Source: Legionella shakespearei DSM 23087
GTDB taxonomy: Bacteria; Pseudomonadota; Gammaproteobacteria; Legionellales; Legionellaceae
Direction of reading: 5' to 3'
DNA: 64,000 nucleotides
Assembly (NCBI RefSeq): GCF_000373765.1
Contig: NZ_KB892393.1
Location: forward strand, 121,982 to 185,981
Of the stretch, positions 51,972 to 62,596 are shown piece by piece (the first letter of the stretch is position 1; every line of letters begins with the position of its first letter). The notes under the pieces were generated by a model that was not told the origin of the DNA, did not search any database, and was given only the letters and a program-made list of their open reading frames with translations. The position numbers and the translations under genes are program-made.

Positions 51972-53282
51972 ATGCAACACAAGAGGCTGTATTTAATTGT
52001 TTATGGAGTTTATCTTTTGATTTATGACGTCTATTCATTCGATTTTGATGGCTGTTTAGCCCATGTAGGATTTTTATCAGCCCAACAAAAAGACATCCTC
52101 GCTGCGAACAGAGATTTACTCGAATCACTTAAAGCCAGTCCTAATCCCAAAATTGCTTTTGTGGGTTCAAACAGACAATCCGCACCGGATGACTCAACAA
52201 ATTCTCATGCCGATGAGCGTGGCTCTTGCTTTCCTGCAATTTCTGCTATTAGTCAGGAACTCAATGCCGTGTTGGATGGGTTCCTGCTGAGCGACCTCTA
52301 TAATGATTTGCCTGATGGCACTTCTTTCAGGATGGCATTGGAACATATTGCTCCGAATAAAAAGGATTATAACCCAACAGATATTAAGCTGGTCAAAGGA
52401 CTTCCTAACTGGATTCATGATGAAAGCAAGCTCACCCTGCTCTATGCACAAATTCATAAAATAGCATCCGAACATCCAAACGATACAATCAACTTCAACT
52501 TCTTTGACGATCGTGAAGATTTACTGGATAACCTGCATGCCTATTTTTCAAAATACCCCGAATTAATTCCCGGTAATGTTACTTTAAAATTAAAGCAGTA
52601 TCGCGGTCCTGTTGACAAGTTCGATAAACCGATTGAGCCACAGGTAAAGGAGTATCCTTCTATACAAGGCAGCAGAACAACCTATGACGCAGATTATCGC
52701 CAGACTGTGAAAGATATGGCAGCTGTTACTATTGAAGAAATGACCAGGCAAGGTATAGACATTACAACATCCAAATCATCCAGACCAATCACCAGTTTTG
52801 CAGAGGCGAAACAGAATCAGTTTGATATGTCACCCATAAAATGCATCCGCTATTATCAACCTGGCATGACACTAGTCCCCAAAATTCAGGCTCCCGAGAA
52901 AGTTCAACCCCCGGTGAAAACCAAAAAATCGCGGTTCTTTTTTGGTTCGAGGAAACAGGAAAGCAATTCCAATTTGTCTGCAGCCTCCAGCTCATCAAGT
53001 TCTGCTGACTCACCAACGTCCCCCCGATTTGCAAGCTCGTCCAGCTCTTCGGGTTCATCAAGATCATCAAGTACTTCAAGCTCTCCAGATGATCCGAATT
53101 TAATAGCTATTGATAAAGGAAAACAGGAAGTGCAACCTGAACCTGTAGTATTTGGTAAAACCGTACCTAAACCGATAAAAACCTGGTTCCATCAACCCAT
53201 GGGCGAACATAGAAGAAAAGGTCGTTCTACTGAAGATACTGCTTTATCTGGTGAAAGCCCAACAAATGGCAGTTTGAAATAA
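51972..53282 (+). CDS. HAD-like protein with serine-rich C-terminal region (effector candidate)
   Basis: The protein is up to 436 residues. Near the N-terminus, VYSFDFDGCLAHVGF carries the DxD nucleophile motif of HAD phosphatases, and later NFNFFDDREDLLDNL fits the motif IV acidic pair. A long serine-rich stretch (about residues 330-375, for example ASSSSSSADSPTSPRFASSS) precedes a basic C-terminus. HAD-like proteins with this start are found among Legionella effectors. The ATG at 51972 has no ribosome binding site. A TTG at 52018 (giving MIYDVYSFDFDG) with GGAG upstream is a good alternative. It is divergent from the FAD-type gene. Confidence 0.65.
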   Translation: MQHKRLYLIVYGVYLLIYDVYSFDFDGCLAHVGFLSAQQKDILAANRDLLESLKASPNPKIAFVGSNRQSAPDDSTNSHADERGSCFPAISAISQELNAVLDGFLLSDLYNDLPDGTSFRMALEHIAPNKKDYNPTDIKLVKGLPNWIHDESKLTLLYAQIHKIASEHPNDTINFNFFDDREDLLDNLHAYFSKYPELIPGNVTLKLKQYRGPVDKFDKPIEPQVKEYPSIQGSRTTYDADYRQTVKDMAAVTIEEMTRQGIDITTSKSSRPITSFAEAKQNQFDMSPIKCIRYYQPGMTLVPKIQAPEKVQPPVKTKKSRFFFGSRKQESNSNLSAASSSSSSADSPTSPRFASSSSSSGSSRSSSTSSSPDDPNLIAIDKGKQEVQPEPVVFGKTVPKPIKTWFHQPMGEHRRKGRSTEDTALSGESPTNGSLK

Positions 53283-53308
53283 ATTAAGGAATAATGCAGT
53301 GCAGCCAC

Positions 53309-53334
53309 GAAGCCAGACCAGGTTATCTGGCTTC
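53309..53334. terminator. Hairpin after the HAD-like gene
   Basis: GAAGCCAGA (53309-53317) pairs perfectly with TCTGGCTTC (53326-53334) around an eight-base loop. There is no T-run after it, so intrinsic termination is uncertain. Confidence 0.45.
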
Positions 53335-53415
53335 AGCATGTAACTGGTAAAAGGTCAGCCCCTAGCAGGAAACGTTCGAGCAAGAGACAAGCTCCTCCCT
53401 GACCTGTTACTTTAC

Positions 53416-53634
53416 CTATTGTTCGTTAGCTAAAACAACATCTTGTGCTTTCAGGCCTTTCGGTCCCTTATCCAGCACAAACGTTACAGGATCATTTTCA
53501 TGGAGTGTTTTAAACCCAACACCCTGGATGTCTTTGTAATGTACAAAAATATCATCGCCTTGCTGGTTGATAATAAATCCAAATCCTTTTTTTTCATTAA
53601 ACCATTTTACATGGCCTGTTTCTCTTTGCGACAT
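53416..53634 (-). CDS. Cold-shock-domain protein
   Basis: The 72-residue protein is one OB-fold cold-shock domain with both RNA-binding motifs: VKWFNEKKGFGFI (RNP1) and DIFVHYKDIQ (RNP2). It should bind single-stranded nucleic acid as an RNA chaperone. RNP2 has VHY for the more usual VHF. It is a single-gene unit, convergent with the HAD-like gene. Confidence 0.95.
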   Translation of the reverse strand: MSQRETGHVKWFNEKKGFGFIINQQGDDIFVHYKDIQGVGFKTLHENDPVTFVLDKGPKGLKAQDVVLANEQ

Positions 53635-53883
53635 TAGCTATCCCCTTTGTCTTAAACATTTTACATCTTTTTCGTTATTTAAATATTATAATGTCTATCG
53701 TAAGAACTCAGGCAGGGAATTAAAATACGGTTAATGCTCTGTCTAAAAACTATAATAAACATTTTACTATACGCACAAACATGATGCGCATCTCCATTAG
53801 CATAACAGTTTTTTATTGATTGTTAAGGATTTTTTTCAAAATATGTGTTTGTTTTCAATAATTTTTTATTTTAGGAATAAATA

Positions 53884-54516
53884 ATGAATCATACCAAATC
53901 ATCTTTTATAAAATTAGCTCTAGATAGCCAAGTTTTAAAATTTGGGGAATTCACGTTAAAGTCAGGCCGGATAAGCCCCTATTTCTTCAATGCAGGATTA
54001 TTTTATCAGGGTAATGCCTTACGCCAGTTAGGGAAATTTTACGCGCAAACTCTATTGGATCAAAAAGTAGAATTTGATCATCTGTTCGGTCCCGCTTATA
54101 AAGGGCTGCCTCTTGCAACAGCTACCGCAGTCGCTTTGGATGAAATGGGTAAAGATGTCACAGTCACTTTTAACCGTAAAGAAGTCAAAAGCCATGGTGA
54201 AGGCGGCCAGTTAATTGGAGCCCCTTTGACCGGAAGGACAGTAATTATCGATGATGTTATCACCGCAGGAACCGCTTTTCGTGAATCACAAACCCTGATT
54301 AAAGAGAACGGTGGCCAACTCAGTGCCGTAATTATTGCCCTGGACCGATGTGAACGAGGGTTAACCGAAAAGTCCACCCTCTCTGAAATTAAAGAACAGG
54401 GTATTGAAGTGTATTCGATCATTAATTTATTTGATCTGATCGAATACCTTAATCATGCCAATCAAAAAGATCAGGTACAGAAACTCGAGGCCTATCAGGC
54501 TCTTTATGGGTGTTAG
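53884..54516 (+). CDS. pyrE: Orotate phosphoribosyltransferase
   Basis: The 210-residue enzyme makes orotidine 5'-phosphate from orotate and PRPP in pyrimidine synthesis. It has [37 protein letters not shown], the flexible loop [21 protein letters not shown] and the PRPP motif [15 protein letters not shown]. The length is standard. The gene ends beside a family A arm. Confidence 0.97.
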   Translation: MNHTKSSFIKLALDSQVLKFGEFTLKSGRISPYFFNAGLFYQGNALRQLGKFYAQTLLDQKVEFDHLFGPAYKGLPLATATAVALDEMGKDVTVTFNRKEVKSHGEGGQLIGAPLTGRTVIIDDVITAGTAFRESQTLIKENGGQLSAVIIALDRCERGLTEKSTLSEIKEQGIEVYSIINLFDLIEYLNHANQKDQVQKLEAYQALYGC

Positions 54517-54532
54517 CATAGTGCCAATATCT

Positions 54533-54570
54533 GGAGATCCTTCGCGCAAAAAGACGCGCTCAGGACGACG
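54533..54570. repeat. Family A repeat, single arm
   Basis: GGAGATCCTTCGCGCAAAAA to GGACGACG is the right arm of family A, without its partner. It begins 16 bases after the pyrE stop. Confidence 0.85.
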
Positions 54571-54640
54571 TAGATCGGGGAATGGCAAAGATGCGTAGCC
54601 CGGTCTGCTTGCAGCCGGGATCGAAGTGGCACAATCCCGT

Positions 54641-55116
54641 CCAGGATTCAGATTTACACTCTCTGCCACGTTGGCACAATCTCTCAGAAACACCTTGACC
54701 TAAGCCTGTCTTTTAGGGCGTTGTGCACAGGGACGTGCACATCGACCGCATGGACGCAGGTTTCCCTAAAAGACAGGCTTAGGTCAAGGGGTTTCTTGCT
54801 CAGGACTTTCGGACTTTCGTACTGGAACTAAAGCTCATTGCCACTTCGATCCCGGCTGCAAGCAGACCGGGCTACACACCGTGCCAGGATTCGGATTTAC
54901 GCTCTCTGCCACGTTGGCACAATCTCTCGGAAACACCTTGACCCAAGCCTGTCTTTTAGGGCGTTGTGCGCAGGGACGCGCACATCGACCGCATGGATGC
55001 AGGTTTCCCTAAAAGACAGACTTGGGTTAAGGGGTTTCTTGCTCAGGGCTCGAAACCCTGGAGTTATCTTGAAGTTCGGTGCCACTTCGATCCCGGCTGC
55101 AAGCAGACCGGGCTAC
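54641..55116. repeat. Tandem duplication of a 240-base palindromic block
   Basis: Block 1 (54641-54876) and block 2 (54883-55116) are direct copies, 242 bases apart, with scattered differences. Each contains an inverted pair (CCTAAGCCTGTCTTTTAGGG against CCCTAAAAGACAGGCTTAGG) and ends in CCCGGCTGCAAGCAGACCGG. The sequence has no convincing gene, though short frames cross it. It fills 54517-55204 along with the family A arm. Confidence 0.9.
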
Positions 55117-55204
55117 AACCCATAACTCACTTTGATTTATTTATTGACAAATTTATTGCATCAGATTATCATGTATTAATGTTATAACACGCTAATACAT
55201 TATT

Positions 55205-55501
55205 ATGAAAATACATACTACTGCTAAAAGCTCTGCTCTGCCGGAATTAATGGATGCCATCAGCATGTTGGCGAATGGAAATGAAGCCATGCAGTTTTTT
55301 ACTGATTTGTGCACACCCGCCGAATTGGAATCAATGGCAGATCGCTGGCAAGTGGTGCCCTTGCTTCGTCAAGGCATACCCTATCGCACCATCCATGAAC
55401 AAACCGGGGTGAGCGTCACCACCATTACTCGAGTGGCGCGTTGTTTAAGTTTTGGTACTGGCGGTTATAAGTTAATTGCCGACAGATTGGAGAAGTTATG
55501 A
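55205..55501 (+). CDS. YerC/YecD-type TrpR-like regulator
   Basis: The 98-residue protein has the TrpR-like HTH of the YerC family: LCTPAELESMADRWQVVPLLRQGIPYRTIHEQTGVSVTTITRVARCL. YerC genes often precede hisG. Here the stop overlaps the hisG start (ATGA), so it is the first gene of the his operon and may regulate it. No his leader peptide or attenuator was evident upstream. Confidence 0.85.
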   Translation: MKIHTTAKSSALPELMDAISMLANGNEAMQFFTDLCTPAELESMADRWQVVPLLRQGIPYRTIHEQTGVSVTTITRVARCLSFGTGGYKLIADRLEKL

Positions 55502-56379
55502 AAAATCGCTTACGTTTAGCCTTACAGAAAAAAGGTCGTTTATCAGAAGAATCACTAAGCCTCTTACAACGCTGCGGATTAAAATTTCGCATCAAACCCA
55601 ATGCTCTGCTGACCCATGTAGATAATTTCCCCATAGACTTACTCTTTGTCAGAGACGATGACATCCCTACTCTGGTTTTCGACCGCCTTTGCGATGGCGG
55701 CATAGTCGGTGAAAACGTACTCTTTGAAGCCTCTCTGGCCAAACCAGAAAAACAATACAAAATAATATTGCCCCTGGGCACCTGCACTTGCCGTTTATCC
55801 ATCGCTGTTCCTGAATCATTCGACTATCAAGGTCCAGGCAGCCTGGATGGCAAACGCATAGCCACCAGCTACCCATATTTGCTTGGCCAATACTTAAGTG
55901 AACGAAAAATCTGTGCCGAAAGCCTGATTCTGTCCGGCTCAGTTGAAGTGGCACCCCGAATGGGCATGGCAGATGTCATCTGCGATTTGGTATCCAGTGG
56001 CCAAACCCTGGAAGACAACAAACTCTATGAAGTAGACACCGTTTTACAAAGCCAGGCCGTATTCATCCAAAGCCAAAAACAAATGGCTCCCGAAATTCAG
56101 GACTTATTTGACATGCTTACCCGCAGAATACAGGCAGTACAACAAGCTCAGGAAAGAAAATACATAGTCTTCCACGCGCCAAAATCGGCGCTCCAGAGCA
56201 TTGCAGAAAAGCTTCCAGGAGCTGAAGCCCCCACCATCCTGCCCTTGCCCGACAACATCGATAAAGTAGCCGTACATGTTGTTTCCACCGAGCGGGTATT
56301 TTGGAATACCCTGGAAAACATTCAAAGTCTGGGAGCAAGTTCCATACTGGTGTTGCCAATAGAAAAGATGTTGGAGTGA
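55498..56379 (+). CDS. hisG: ATP phosphoribosyltransferase (long form)
   Basis: The 293-residue HisG_L form catalyses the first step of histidine synthesis. It begins LRLALQKKGRLSEESLSLLQRCGLKF and has FDRLCDGGIVGENVL, KRIATSYPYLLGQYL and GSVEVAPRMGMADVICDLVSSGQTL. The C-terminal ACT-like regulatory part follows, so it needs no HisZ and should be feedback-inhibited by histidine. Confidence 0.97.
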   Translation: MKNRLRLALQKKGRLSEESLSLLQRCGLKFRIKPNALLTHVDNFPIDLLFVRDDDIPTLVFDRLCDGGIVGENVLFEASLAKPEKQYKIILPLGTCTCRLSIAVPESFDYQGPGSLDGKRIATSYPYLLGQYLSERKICAESLILSGSVEVAPRMGMADVICDLVSSGQTLEDNKLYEVDTVLQSQAVFIQSQKQMAPEIQDLFDMLTRRIQAVQQAQERKYIVFHAPKSALQSIAEKLPGAEAPTILPLPDNIDKVAVHVVSTERVFWNTLENIQSLGASSILVLPIEKMLE

Positions 56380-56383
56380 TGTG

Positions 56384-57679
56384 ATGTTAACGATTAAAAA
56401 CTGGCAGCTACTCTCTGCCGCAGAAAAGAGACAGTGCCTATCCCGTCCTGTACCCACAGTATCAATCAAAGAGCGTGTTGCTGCAATTATTCAACAGGTA
56501 CAAACTCAGGGTGATAAAGCCCTGTTTGATTTAACCCAACAGCTCGATGGTCCGGCACTGGAGCAAATACAGGTTCCTGAAGAAACCATTCAGAAAGCGG
56601 CGATCAACCAACAGGCATTAACTGCGATCAATCAGGCAATAGTGACCATAACCAGCTACCACCAATCACTGTTGCCAGAAAATACCCGAAGTACTACAGC
56701 TCCGGGAATAAACATTCTCACCACCTACAGACCCATTCAAAAGGTAGGCTTGTACGTCCCGGGTGGGAATAAAACTCCATTAATATCTTCCCTGCTGATG
56801 CAGGCAATCCCTGCACGTGTTGCCGGGTGCCCTGTAAAGGTTTTGTGCACACCACCTGATGCACAGGGAAAAATCAATGAGCATTTACTGGTTGCTGCAC
56901 GCTTGTGCGGTATAGAGACCATCTACACTCTGGGTGGAGCTCAGGCCATTGCAGCCATGGCCTATGGTACAGAAACGGTAACCAAGGCAGATAAACTCTT
57001 CGGCCCCGGTAACAGTTATGTAACGGAAGCAAAAACACAGGTTGCCAGCGACCCTTTCGGTGCGGCTATAGATATGCCAGCAGGTCCATCTGAAGTCATG
57101 GTTCTTGCTGACGATAAAGCCAATCCTGATTTTGTTGCTGCAGATCTGTTAGCACAGGCTGAGCACGGAATTGATTCACAAGTCTATCTTGTCTGCGATG
57201 ATTCAGCTTTTGCCCAAAAAGTGAATCAAGCCTTGAAAAGACAATTAGCCAGTTTATCCAGAACCGAGATAATGAATAAATCACTGGCAAACAGCATGAT
57301 TATTGTTTGCTCTGATCTGCAAGAACAGGCGGATCTGGTAAATTCCTACGCTCCGGAACACTTGATTATTAATCGCGAAGACGCAGATTCCTGGGTGGAT
57401 AAAATAACCGCCGTGGGTACTGTATTTCTTGGTGCCTGGGCTGCCGAAAGCATGGGCGATTATGTTACCGGCAGCAATCACGTGTTACCCACTAATGGCT
57501 TTGCCAAAAATCATAATGGTCTTGGCACTCTTGATTTTCTTACCCGTTTTAGTGTGCAATCAATAAACCAGGAGGGTATCAAAGCTTTAGGTCCAGCTGC
57601 AGTAACACTGGCCACAATCGAAGGACTAGACGCCCACGCCAATGCCGTACAGATTCGGCTTAATGCTTTGGAGGTTTAA
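56384..57679 (+). CDS. hisD: Histidinol dehydrogenase
   Basis: The 431-residue zinc enzyme oxidises histidinol to histidine. Key blocks are VGLYVPGGNKTPLISSLLMQAIPA, YTLGGAQAIAAMAYGTETV, KLFGPGNSYVTEAK, DMPAGPSEVMVLADDKA, AQAEHGIDSQ, and NHVLPTNGFAKNHNGLG. ATG 56384 follows GGAG. It lies four bases after hisG. Confidence 0.97.
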   Translation: MLTIKNWQLLSAAEKRQCLSRPVPTVSIKERVAAIIQQVQTQGDKALFDLTQQLDGPALEQIQVPEETIQKAAINQQALTAINQAIVTITSYHQSLLPENTRSTTAPGINILTTYRPIQKVGLYVPGGNKTPLISSLLMQAIPARVAGCPVKVLCTPPDAQGKINEHLLVAARLCGIETIYTLGGAQAIAAMAYGTETVTKADKLFGPGNSYVTEAKTQVASDPFGAAIDMPAGPSEVMVLADDKANPDFVAADLLAQAEHGIDSQVYLVCDDSAFAQKVNQALKRQLASLSRTEIMNKSLANSMIIVCSDLQEQADLVNSYAPEHLIINREDADSWVDKITAVGTVFLGAWAAESMGDYVTGSNHVLPTNGFAKNHNGLGTLDFLTRFSVQSINQEGIKALGPAAVTLATIEGLDAHANAVQIRLNALEV

Positions 57680-57680
57680 A

Positions 57681-58775
57681 ATGTCCATATTAAATTTGAT
57701 ACGCCCTGAATTACTGAACAGTCAAAATTATGTACCAGGCGGCGAAAGCAGCCAATACAGGCTGCACGCTAATGAATTGCCCTGGTCTCCGGTTGATTTT
57801 GACTCTCTGCCACTGAATTTTTACCCGGACACTCGTCTTGAAGCGCAGTTACAAAAACAATTGGCAGCATGTTACGGCATTGAGACCGATCAATTAGTAC
57901 TGACCCGCGGCAGTGATGATGGCATTGATCTCGTAACCCGGCTCTTTTTAAATGGGCTGCAAGATGCATTAATGCAATTTCCTCCCACCTTTCCCATGTA
58001 TGCCTTTTATGTTCGCTTGCAACAGGCACAACTTCTGCAATGCCCACTTGATGCCGAACAAAATTTTAATCTCACCCTCGATACCATCCGCAACAGCTGG
58101 CAAAGCAACTGCAAAATAATCATGTTCTGCAGTCCGAATAATCCCACAGCGAATGTGATGGATTTAAAACTTATAGCCGCAGCCTGCGAAGAATATACTG
58201 ATAAATCAGTAATAGTAGTAGATGAGGCCTATATAGAGTTTTCCAGTTCTGAAAGTGCGACATCATTACTTTCGCAGTACGATAATCTGGTAGTATTAAG
58301 AACCATGTCCAAGGCACGAGGCCTTGCCGGATTGCGTCTTGGTTGCATTATTGCTCAGGCCGAAGTGATCAACGCATTTAAAAAAATTATCGCACCTTAC
58401 ACCATTCCCAGCACAACCATGCAACTTGCTGGCAAGGCTTTATCTGATCATAACTGGTTTTCTTCAGTTATAGAAAAGATTCAGAATTCACGCACGCAAC
58501 TCATCAATGCATTGCAGGCTATGGCTGTATTCAAAAAGGTCTATTCGTCGGAAACCAATTTTATTCTGGTACAAACAAATCATGCCCGGGAATTAACTTC
58601 CTGGTTTGCAACCCATGACATAGCAGTGAGGGACTTCCCGCCCACATCTGTATTACATGACCATTTACGCATAACCGTGGGTGATGAGACACAAAATCAA
58701 TTACTGATAGATGTCCTGTCTTCTTTTATCAATAATGTTTCAGGATTAAATGATGCAAAAAATCTTATTTATTGA
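57681..58775 (+). CDS. hisC: Histidinol-phosphate aminotransferase
   Basis: The 364-residue PLP enzyme has ANELPW near the start, [36 protein letters not shown], and the lysine motif [20 protein letters not shown] 57681 follows the hisD stop by one base with GGAGG upstream; the longer frame lies inside hisD. It overlaps hisB by 26 bases. Confidence 0.97.
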   Translation: MSILNLIRPELLNSQNYVPGGESSQYRLHANELPWSPVDFDSLPLNFYPDTRLEAQLQKQLAACYGIETDQLVLTRGSDDGIDLVTRLFLNGLQDALMQFPPTFPMYAFYVRLQQAQLLQCPLDAEQNFNLTLDTIRNSWQSNCKIIMFCSPNNPTANVMDLKLIAAACEEYTDKSVIVVDEAYIEFSSSESATSLLSQYDNLVVLRTMSKARGLAGLRLGCIIAQAEVINAFKKIIAPYTIPSTTMQLAGKALSDHNWFSSVIEKIQNSRTQLINALQAMAVFKKVYSSETNFILVQTNHARELTSWFATHDIAVRDFPPTSVLHDHLRITVGDETQNQLLIDVLSSFINNVSGLNDAKNLIY

Positions 58776-59811
58776 CCGCGATGGTACCTTGATTGAAGAA
58801 CCTTTTGATTTTCAGGTGGATTCCCTTGATAAAATCAAATTAACCAAAGCTGTGATACCTGCCCTGCTCGAATTGAAAAAAGCAGGCTTTAACTTCATTA
58901 TGGTTTCCAACCAGAATGGCATAGGCACCGCATCCTTTCCGGAAGAAGATTTTGCTGTTTGCCATGAATTTACTCTCGACCTTTTTTCCTCTCAGGGAAT
59001 TGAGTTCGATGAAATTTATATTTGTCCCCATATGCCTGAAGACAATTGTGCCTGCCGAAAGCCTAAAACCGGTTTGCTCGATCAGTTCATGCGCAATACC
59101 CGTATTGATAATAATTCATCATGGGTTATAGGTGACAGAGAGACAGATCGCGAATTGGCAGACAATCTGGGCGTTAAATTTCTGCCAGTGTCCAAAGAAC
59201 ACGGCTGGCCAGAGATTGCTTTATCCATACTCAATAATCGCCGCAGTGCTGCAATTAACAGGACAACAAAAGAAACAGCAATAAGCTTGAATTTAACACT
59301 GGATACCGATCAAAAGAGTCAGATAAATACACCCATTGCTTTTTTTAGCCACATGCTGGAACAAATTGCAAAACACGGTGGCTTTGATCTGGAACTGACC
59401 GCAACAGGAGATGTGGAAGTAGATGATCACCATTTGGTAGAAGATACTGCTATTGCCTTAGGCGAAGCATTAAAAAATGCTTTGGGAGATAAATGGGGAA
59501 TTAATCGATATGGGTTCACCTTACCCATGGATGAAGCACTTGTCAGTATCGCATTAGACATCAGCGGCAGAAGTTTTTGTGAGTTCAACGGCCAGTTCAC
59601 CCGTGAATTTGTCGGCGGCATGGCAACCGAAATGGTGCCGCACTTTTTTAACTCACTGGCCAGTGCCTTGAATGCCACCATACACGTTAAGGTCACAGGA
59701 TCCAATCACCACCACATGATTGAAGCCTGTTTTAAATCTTTGGGGAGAGCCTTACGTCAGGCCTGCACCAAAACCGGGGATGCCCTGCCCTCAACCAAGG
59801 GGATGCTATGA
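58750..59811 (+). CDS. hisB: Bifunctional histidinol phosphatase / imidazoleglycerol-phosphate dehydratase
   Basis: The 353-residue protein fuses an N-terminal HAD phosphatase ([38 protein letters not shown] with zinc ligands, [12 protein letters not shown]) to a C-terminal IGPD ([64 protein letters not shown]). The fusion is the gammaproteobacterial form. The stop overlaps the hisH ATG. Confidence 0.97.
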   Translation: MMQKILFIDRDGTLIEEPFDFQVDSLDKIKLTKAVIPALLELKKAGFNFIMVSNQNGIGTASFPEEDFAVCHEFTLDLFSSQGIEFDEIYICPHMPEDNCACRKPKTGLLDQFMRNTRIDNNSSWVIGDRETDRELADNLGVKFLPVSKEHGWPEIALSILNNRRSAAINRTTKETAISLNLTLDTDQKSQINTPIAFFSHMLEQIAKHGGFDLELTATGDVEVDDHHLVEDTAIALGEALKNALGDKWGINRYGFTLPMDEALVSIALDISGRSFCEFNGQFTREFVGGMATEMVPHFFNSLASALNATIHVKVTGSNHHHMIEACFKSLGRALRQACTKTGDALPSTKGML

Positions 59812-60407
59812 TTGCGGTCATTGATATCAGCGGTAATAACCTGACATCACTGGCCAATGCTCTGAAAAGGCTGGGATTTGATTATGTACTCACTCATGAT
59901 GCCAAAGTGATACAGAAAGCCAGCCATGTCATTTTACCAGGGGTAGGAACGGCCTCTTTTGGGATGAATGCATTGCGCAGTTATGGCTTGGTGGACGTAC
60001 TCAGAAATTTAAGCCAGCCATTACTGGGCATTTGCCTTGGCATGCAATTGCTGCTCGAATACAGTGAAGAAGGCCAGGTAGAATGTCTTGGGTTAATTCC
60101 TGGTAGTGTGGAGCGTTTAACAGCAAAAAAAGACTGCCCCGTCCCGCACATGGGCTGGAATCAGTTACAGTGGCGCCGCGACAGTGTCCTGCAGGAAGGC
60201 TTGACTGAAAAGGATTACGTTTATTTTGTTCATAGCTATGCATTTAAAGCGGATGAATTCGCTTTGGCTCGCTGCCAATACAGCGAAGAATTCACTGCCA
60301 TAATCAATAAAGGCACTATTTACGGCATGCAGTTTCATCCTGAAAAATCGGCAGAAACAGGTATGAAATTACTGAAGAACTTTTTATCACTGGAGGCTGT
60401 ATGCTGA
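59808..60407 (+). CDS. hisH: Imidazole glycerol phosphate synthase glutaminase subunit
   Basis: The 199-residue class I glutamine amidotransferase has [15 protein letters not shown], the nucleophile motif GICLGMQLL, the PHMGWNQL block, YFVHSYAF, and the histidine/glutamate pair in GMQFHPEKS. It feeds ammonia to HisF. It overlaps hisA by seven bases. Confidence 0.97.
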   Translation: MIAVIDISGNNLTSLANALKRLGFDYVLTHDAKVIQKASHVILPGVGTASFGMNALRSYGLVDVLRNLSQPLLGICLGMQLLLEYSEEGQVECLGLIPGSVERLTAKKDCPVPHMGWNQLQWRRDSVLQEGLTEKDYVYFVHSYAFKADEFALARCQYSEEFTAIINKGTIYGMQFHPEKSAETGMKLLKNFLSLEAVC

Positions 60408-61147
60408 TTATTCCTGCTATTGATTTGCAAGCTGGAAGCTGCGTGCGTTTAAAACAGGGAGAGTTTGACAGAGTAACCCGATTTGATATGGATCCAGTAG
60501 AGCGTGCTGCTTTTTTTGCCCGAACAGGAGCCCAAAGGCTACATATTGTTGATTTGGACGGGGCAAAGCTTGGTTCAATGCAACAACTTCCACTCATACG
60601 GTCTATGCAAGATACAGGTATTTCTGTTCAGGCGGGCGGAGGAATCAGAACCCTGGAGCAAGCCATATTGTGTCGTGACTCAGGTATAAAGCGTTTGGTT
60701 ATTGGCAGTATTGCCATTTCTAATCCTGAGCTGACCGCTGCAATCATTGAAGAAATAAAACCTGAAAATATTGTGCTTGCTTTAGACGTACGTGTAGAAC
60801 AAAACGTTCCCATTCCCGCGATTCATGGCTGGCAGAGCTCGAGTAACCGCACTTTGTGGGAAGTCGTTTCGGCTTATCGTCAATCAGGGATAAGAGAAAT
60901 ACTGTGTACTGATATTGCCTGTGATGGAATGATGCAAGGCCCTAACTTTTCCCTTTACCAGGAGGCCGTGAAACGCTTTCCCGACATAAACTGGCAGGCA
61001 TCAGGCGGCATTCGCAGTATTGAAGATATAGCCACTCTTAAAGCATCTGGAGTTGCCGGAGCTATTCTTGGCTTATCGCTTTATAAAGGCACTATTGATT
61101 TGGCCGAATGCCTGGAAAAATACAGCTTAGAGGGGGATTTATGCTAA
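60401..61147 (+). CDS. hisA: Phosphoribosylformimino-AICAR phosphate isomerase
   Basis: The 248-residue beta/alpha barrel isomerises ProFAR to PRFAR. It begins [21 protein letters not shown] and has [43 protein letters not shown] and [13 protein letters not shown]. It overlaps hisF by seven bases. Confidence 0.97.
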   Translation: MLIIPAIDLQAGSCVRLKQGEFDRVTRFDMDPVERAAFFARTGAQRLHIVDLDGAKLGSMQQLPLIRSMQDTGISVQAGGGIRTLEQAILCRDSGIKRLVIGSIAISNPELTAAIIEEIKPENIVLALDVRVEQNVPIPAIHGWQSSSNRTLWEVVSAYRQSGIREILCTDIACDGMMQGPNFSLYQEAVKRFPDINWQASGGIRSIEDIATLKASGVAGAILGLSLYKGTIDLAECLEKYSLEGDLC

Positions 61148-61908
61148 CAAAACGTATTATACCCTGTCTTGATGTACGGGATAATCAGGTGGTAAAAGGG
61201 GTAAAATTTCGTAACCACAGAATCATAGGCGATATTATTCCCATGGCCGAGCACTATTCAGCATCGGGAGCTGATGAGCTGGTCTTTTACGACATAACCG
61301 CCAGCAGTGATCAGCGCTCCGTGTCCCCGCAGTGGGTAGATCAGGTTGCGGCAGCAATTAATATTCCCTTTACCGTAGCAGGAGGCATACGCTCTTTTTC
61401 ACAAGCCAGGTCTATACTTAATGCGGGTGCAGACAAAATCTCAATCAACAGTCCTGCACTGGAGTCCCCCGCGTTAATAAATGAGTTAAGCAGTCAGTTT
61501 GGCAGCCAATGTGTGGTTATTGGCATTGACAGCCAATGGATAGAAGATGATTATTATGTATACCAGTACACTGGCAGTGAGAGTACCAGCATTAATTCAA
61601 GGCGAAAAACCCGCGACTGGATTAAAGAAGTTCAAGACCGCGGGGCTGGTGAAATTGTATTGAATTGCATGCAGTCTGATGGGGTACGAAAAGGTTATGA
61701 CCTGCATCAGCTGGAAGAAATGTACCCTTTATGTCAGATACCTTTAATTGCCTCAGGAGGCGCAGGCAGTACTGATGACTTTGTTAGCCTGTTTTTAAAA
61801 TCACATGTAAGTGGGGCTTTGGCAGCCAGTGTTTTTCATGACAAAATACTGACTATCAACGACGTAAAATCAGCCCTGAAAGCACACAATATTGAGGTAA
61901 GACTATGA
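61141..61908 (+). CDS. hisF: Imidazole glycerol phosphate synthase cyclase subunit
   Basis: The 255-residue barrel protein has [64 protein letters not shown] and [17 protein letters not shown] 61141 is chosen since the upstream frame is within hisA. It works with HisH to give IGP and AICAR. Its stop overlaps hisI (ATGAG). Confidence 0.97.
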   Translation: MLTKRIIPCLDVRDNQVVKGVKFRNHRIIGDIIPMAEHYSASGADELVFYDITASSDQRSVSPQWVDQVAAAINIPFTVAGGIRSFSQARSILNAGADKISINSPALESPALINELSSQFGSQCVVIGIDSQWIEDDYYVYQYTGSESTSINSRRKTRDWIKEVQDRGAGEIVLNCMQSDGVRKGYDLHQLEEMYPLCQIPLIASGGAGSTDDFVSLFLKSHVSGALAASVFHDKILTINDVKSALKAHNIEVRL

Positions 61909-62528
61909 GCGATTTGGAAATAAACTCACTGGATTGGCAAAAAATGAATGGCCTGCTCCCGGCCATTATCCAGAATGCTGAAAACGGAAACGTATTAATG
62001 CTAGGCTACATGAATCAGGAAGCCCTGATTGCTACAGTAACTTCGGGCCAATTGACCCTGTTTAGCAGAAGTCGACAAAGACTATGGCGTAAAGGGGAAT
62101 CCTCCGGAAATAGTATGGCCGTACAATCCATTAGTGCGGATTGCGATAACGACAGCCTGTTAATTCATGTCTTGCCTAAAGGCTCTTGCTGTCATTTAGG
62201 CTATTCCAGTTGCTATCAGCCGCCATTACCGACAACACTCGGCTTTCTTGATGCTTTGATTGAACTGATTAATGAACGTGCAGAAGCCAATGATAGCGAC
62301 AGTTATACCGCAAAATTATTAAGAGATGGCGTCAGCCGTTGCGCACAGAAAGTAGGTGAAGAGGCAGTAGAAACCGTAATCGCTGCCGTGAATGCTGACA
62401 GAGAAGAACTTATCAATGAAAGCTCTGATTTAGTGTTTCATTTGCTAGTGCTTTTAAAATCCTGCGAACTGAGCTTTTATGAAGTATTGCAGTGTTTGCA
62501 GGATCGGGATAGAAGTACTCATACATAA
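61905..62528 (+). CDS. hisI: Phosphoribosyl-AMP cyclohydrolase / phosphoribosyl-ATP pyrophosphatase
   Basis: The 207-residue fusion (HisIE) has an N-terminal cyclohydrolase ([26 protein letters not shown], metal-binding [27 protein letters not shown]) and a C-terminal pyrophosphatase ([43 protein letters not shown]). It ends the operon and is followed by a short family D hairpin. Confidence 0.97.
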   Translation: MSDLEINSLDWQKMNGLLPAIIQNAENGNVLMLGYMNQEALIATVTSGQLTLFSRSRQRLWRKGESSGNSMAVQSISADCDNDSLLIHVLPKGSCCHLGYSSCYQPPLPTTLGFLDALIELINERAEANDSDSYTAKLLRDGVSRCAQKVGEEAVETVIAAVNADREELINESSDLVFHLLVLLKSCELSFYEVLQCLQDRDRSTHT

Positions 62529-62532
62529 AAAT

Positions 62533-62568
62533 GTAGCCTTGATTACGCTATCGCTGCATCAAGGCTAC
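62533..62568. terminator. Family D short hairpin after the his operon
   Basis: GTAGCCTTGAT (62533-62543) pairs with ATCAAGGCTAC (62558-62568). It is a compact form of the family D repeat, five bases after the hisI stop and 28 bases before the convergent NagZ-like stop. It could act as a two-way terminator, though it lacks a long T-run. Confidence 0.55.
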
Positions 62569-62596
62569 GCCTATTTTGAATCAACTACGCGATTTT

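Noticed and set aside
54641..55116. A CRISPR array
   Set aside because: Only two long copies exist, each internally palindromic, with no short regular spacers and no cas genes in the window.
54838..55187. Open frames on the plus strand upstream of yerC
   Set aside because: They lie within the tandem palindromic blocks and share peptide text between copies in different frames.
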